Shown here: positions 62,795 to 64,000 of the stretch, piece after piece
How positions within the stretch are numbered: position 1 is the first letter of the stretch
Layout of the letters: each line of letters opens with the position of its first letter
Assembly: GCA_023079485.1 (NCBI GenBank)
Contig: CM041107.1
Location: 5,848,657 to 5,912,656 of the forward strand
Direction of reading: 5' to 3'
DNA length: 64,000 nucleotides
Source of the DNA: Archilochus colubris
Taxonomy: Eukaryota > Chordata > Aves > Apodiformes > Trochilidae
Made by a program: the position numbers and the translations under genes
Notes under the pieces: generated by a model
Database searches by the model: none
What the model was told of the DNA's origin: nothing
Seen by the model: only the letters and a program-made list of their open reading frames with translations

Positions 62795-64000
62795 AAGGCC
62801 GAGGCAGATTCCAAAGTTCTGTATTTTTCAAAATAAAGATCACACGTTGTTTAGAGACAATCTACACAAGAGTTACAAAAAATAGTCGCCCAGGCATAAG
62901 CATACACAGGTTTGTTAATTATACACATATGGTTACAAGTGTGCTTGCAAAAAAGTTCATTGGAAATATACACAAGGCTCTGTAAATGTACACCGTGTAG
63001 TGTTACAATTCTATATTCAAACAAGGAAAATTGACAGTATGTTACATTCACTTACAAGTAGACAAAATGCAAAATACAGTTCATCTTCTGTACAAAAAGG
63101 GAAGGTGATTCACACTTTACAAGGTGAAAAGGGACTCTGATTGTAAGGAAAACTAGGGGAGTTCTGTACTTTTGCACTTTTTGTTTCTTACTGTCACAAA
63201 ATAAGCAAAACATTACTTTTTAAGATTCAAAAAAACACTATTTTGAACTGAATCATCTTTGTATAACATTTAGAAAGGATTGCTACTGTTCAACTAGGTG
63301 ACAAATAAAACCAAGCAATTATTTTTATTTTGTTTAAACATTAACTAGGCTGTATAAAGAGAACATTTCCTTCAAAAGAAAAAATTTACTTCTGGTTGAA
63401 ATTACAATTTACAATATACAACACTATATGCTACGACCATAAAAGGTGTGAATATACACTGAAATGCACAGGTTTTGCTAATTCTTTTTTTTTTTTTCTT
63501 ACCAAAAAACGGGTTTATGTCGATTCAAACTTCTCCACATTTACATTACAGAGGTTTACAAATGTACAATTGTACAGTCAGAAGTATGTTCCACTACTAG
63601 GGTACATTATAGATACAGATCAGACATCAAAACAAGAAAATACTACAAATTTTTATATATGTAAAGTCTACACCAAGTATACACTATATATTTATAGAAG
63701 CAAGACCAAAGCCGAGTTGGATTTTTTTTTTTCCTCATGCTAAATAATCAAATTGTGTCTCTCCATGTTAACAAAACCAACTGAGTAGGCAGTAAACAAG
63801 TCCACCCACCTCCCACCCCCCTTGCTTTAAAATCTTTCCAGGTGTATACGGTTTTCTACCCCAAAAAAGGACAGGACAGCCAAGCCACCTTCTTTAGCAT
63901 GTTAGACTAAAAAAAAAAAAAAAAGAAAAAGAAGAAAAATAATTAAAAAAGCAATTAAAAAGTTTCAAAACCTTCTCTTTTTGTTGTTGTTGTTTTTTGA
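62795..64000 (-). other. PUM1: Probable PUM1 3' UTR (3' end of the next gene, cut by the window edge)
   Basis: At 62.8 kb the sequence changes from GC-rich, CR1-dense DNA to AT-rich, repeat-free DNA with many TGTA/TACA words and no coding frame, which is typical of a conserved 3' UTR. In vertebrates PUM1 lies directly upstream of SDC3 on the same strand, so a minus-strand PUM1 3' end is expected here. Five minus-strand TGTANATT sites resemble Pumilio elements. The likely poly(A) hexamer is the AATACA variant at 62820-62825. The assignment rests on synteny and composition; no PUM1 codon is inside the window. Confidence 0.6.
62820..62825 (-). terminator. Candidate variant poly(A) signal (AATACA) of the PUM1-like 3' UTR
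   Basis: This is the only poly(A)-like hexamer on the minus strand at the compositional boundary near 62.8 kb. A canonical AATAAA is missing on that strand between 62600 and 62900. Confidence 0.35.

Noticed and set aside
63396..63743. 115-aa plus-strand frame in AT-rich DNA
   Set aside because: It lies antisense to the inferred 3' UTR, with no domain or Kozak support.

Overview
The window is vertebrate nuclear DNA, almost certainly avian. It is compact and GC-rich, and more than thirty truncated CR1 LINEs lie across it. Most of these keep the family's 3' end (a GGTCCCTTCCAACCC-type tail followed by ATTCTGTG-like 8-mers). There is no bacterial or viral gene organisation. A passerine-like bird is plausible, but I cannot prove the order from sequence alone.

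The only protein-coding gene I can assemble completely is SDC3 (syndecan-3) on the minus strand. It has five coding exons between 57821 (ATG) and 26786 (stop), in consistent phase, with GT/AG junctions, giving 422 aa. Reading in transcription order: a CpG island at about 56.7-58.2 kb holds exon 1 (signal peptide). A 26-kb intron 1 is full of CR1 copies, microsatellites and purine tracts. Exon 2 carries the Ser-Gly glycosaminoglycan cluster, exon 3 the Thr/Ser/Pro mucin-like domain, exon 4 the membrane-proximal ectodomain, and exon 5 the transmembrane segment and the EFYA-ending tail. The 3' UTR probably runs to about 21.04 kb.

The right edge (about 62.8-64.0 kb) is AT-rich, repeat-poor sequence that looks like the 3' UTR of the next minus-strand gene. 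By the conserved vertebrate gene order this should be PUM1. The left 20 kb is intergenic: CR1 fragments, a 15-bp minisatellite cut by the left edge, a solo LTR with a perfect 6-bp target-site duplication, and one unassigned exon-like ORF.

The most unusual content is a set of three recent, nearly identical duplicated patches, each anchored in CR1 sequence. A 317-bp inverted copy of intron 3 plus the first 49 bases of SDC3 exon 4 sits in intron 1. A 243-bp inverted copy links 13.6 kb and 49.4 kb. A roughly 0.5-kb direct copy links 18.2 kb and 62.1 kb; one of its copies carries a later CR1 insertion and the other preserves the empty site. The two inverted pairs are nested around the SDC3 body. 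I found no evidence for a wholly new gene system.
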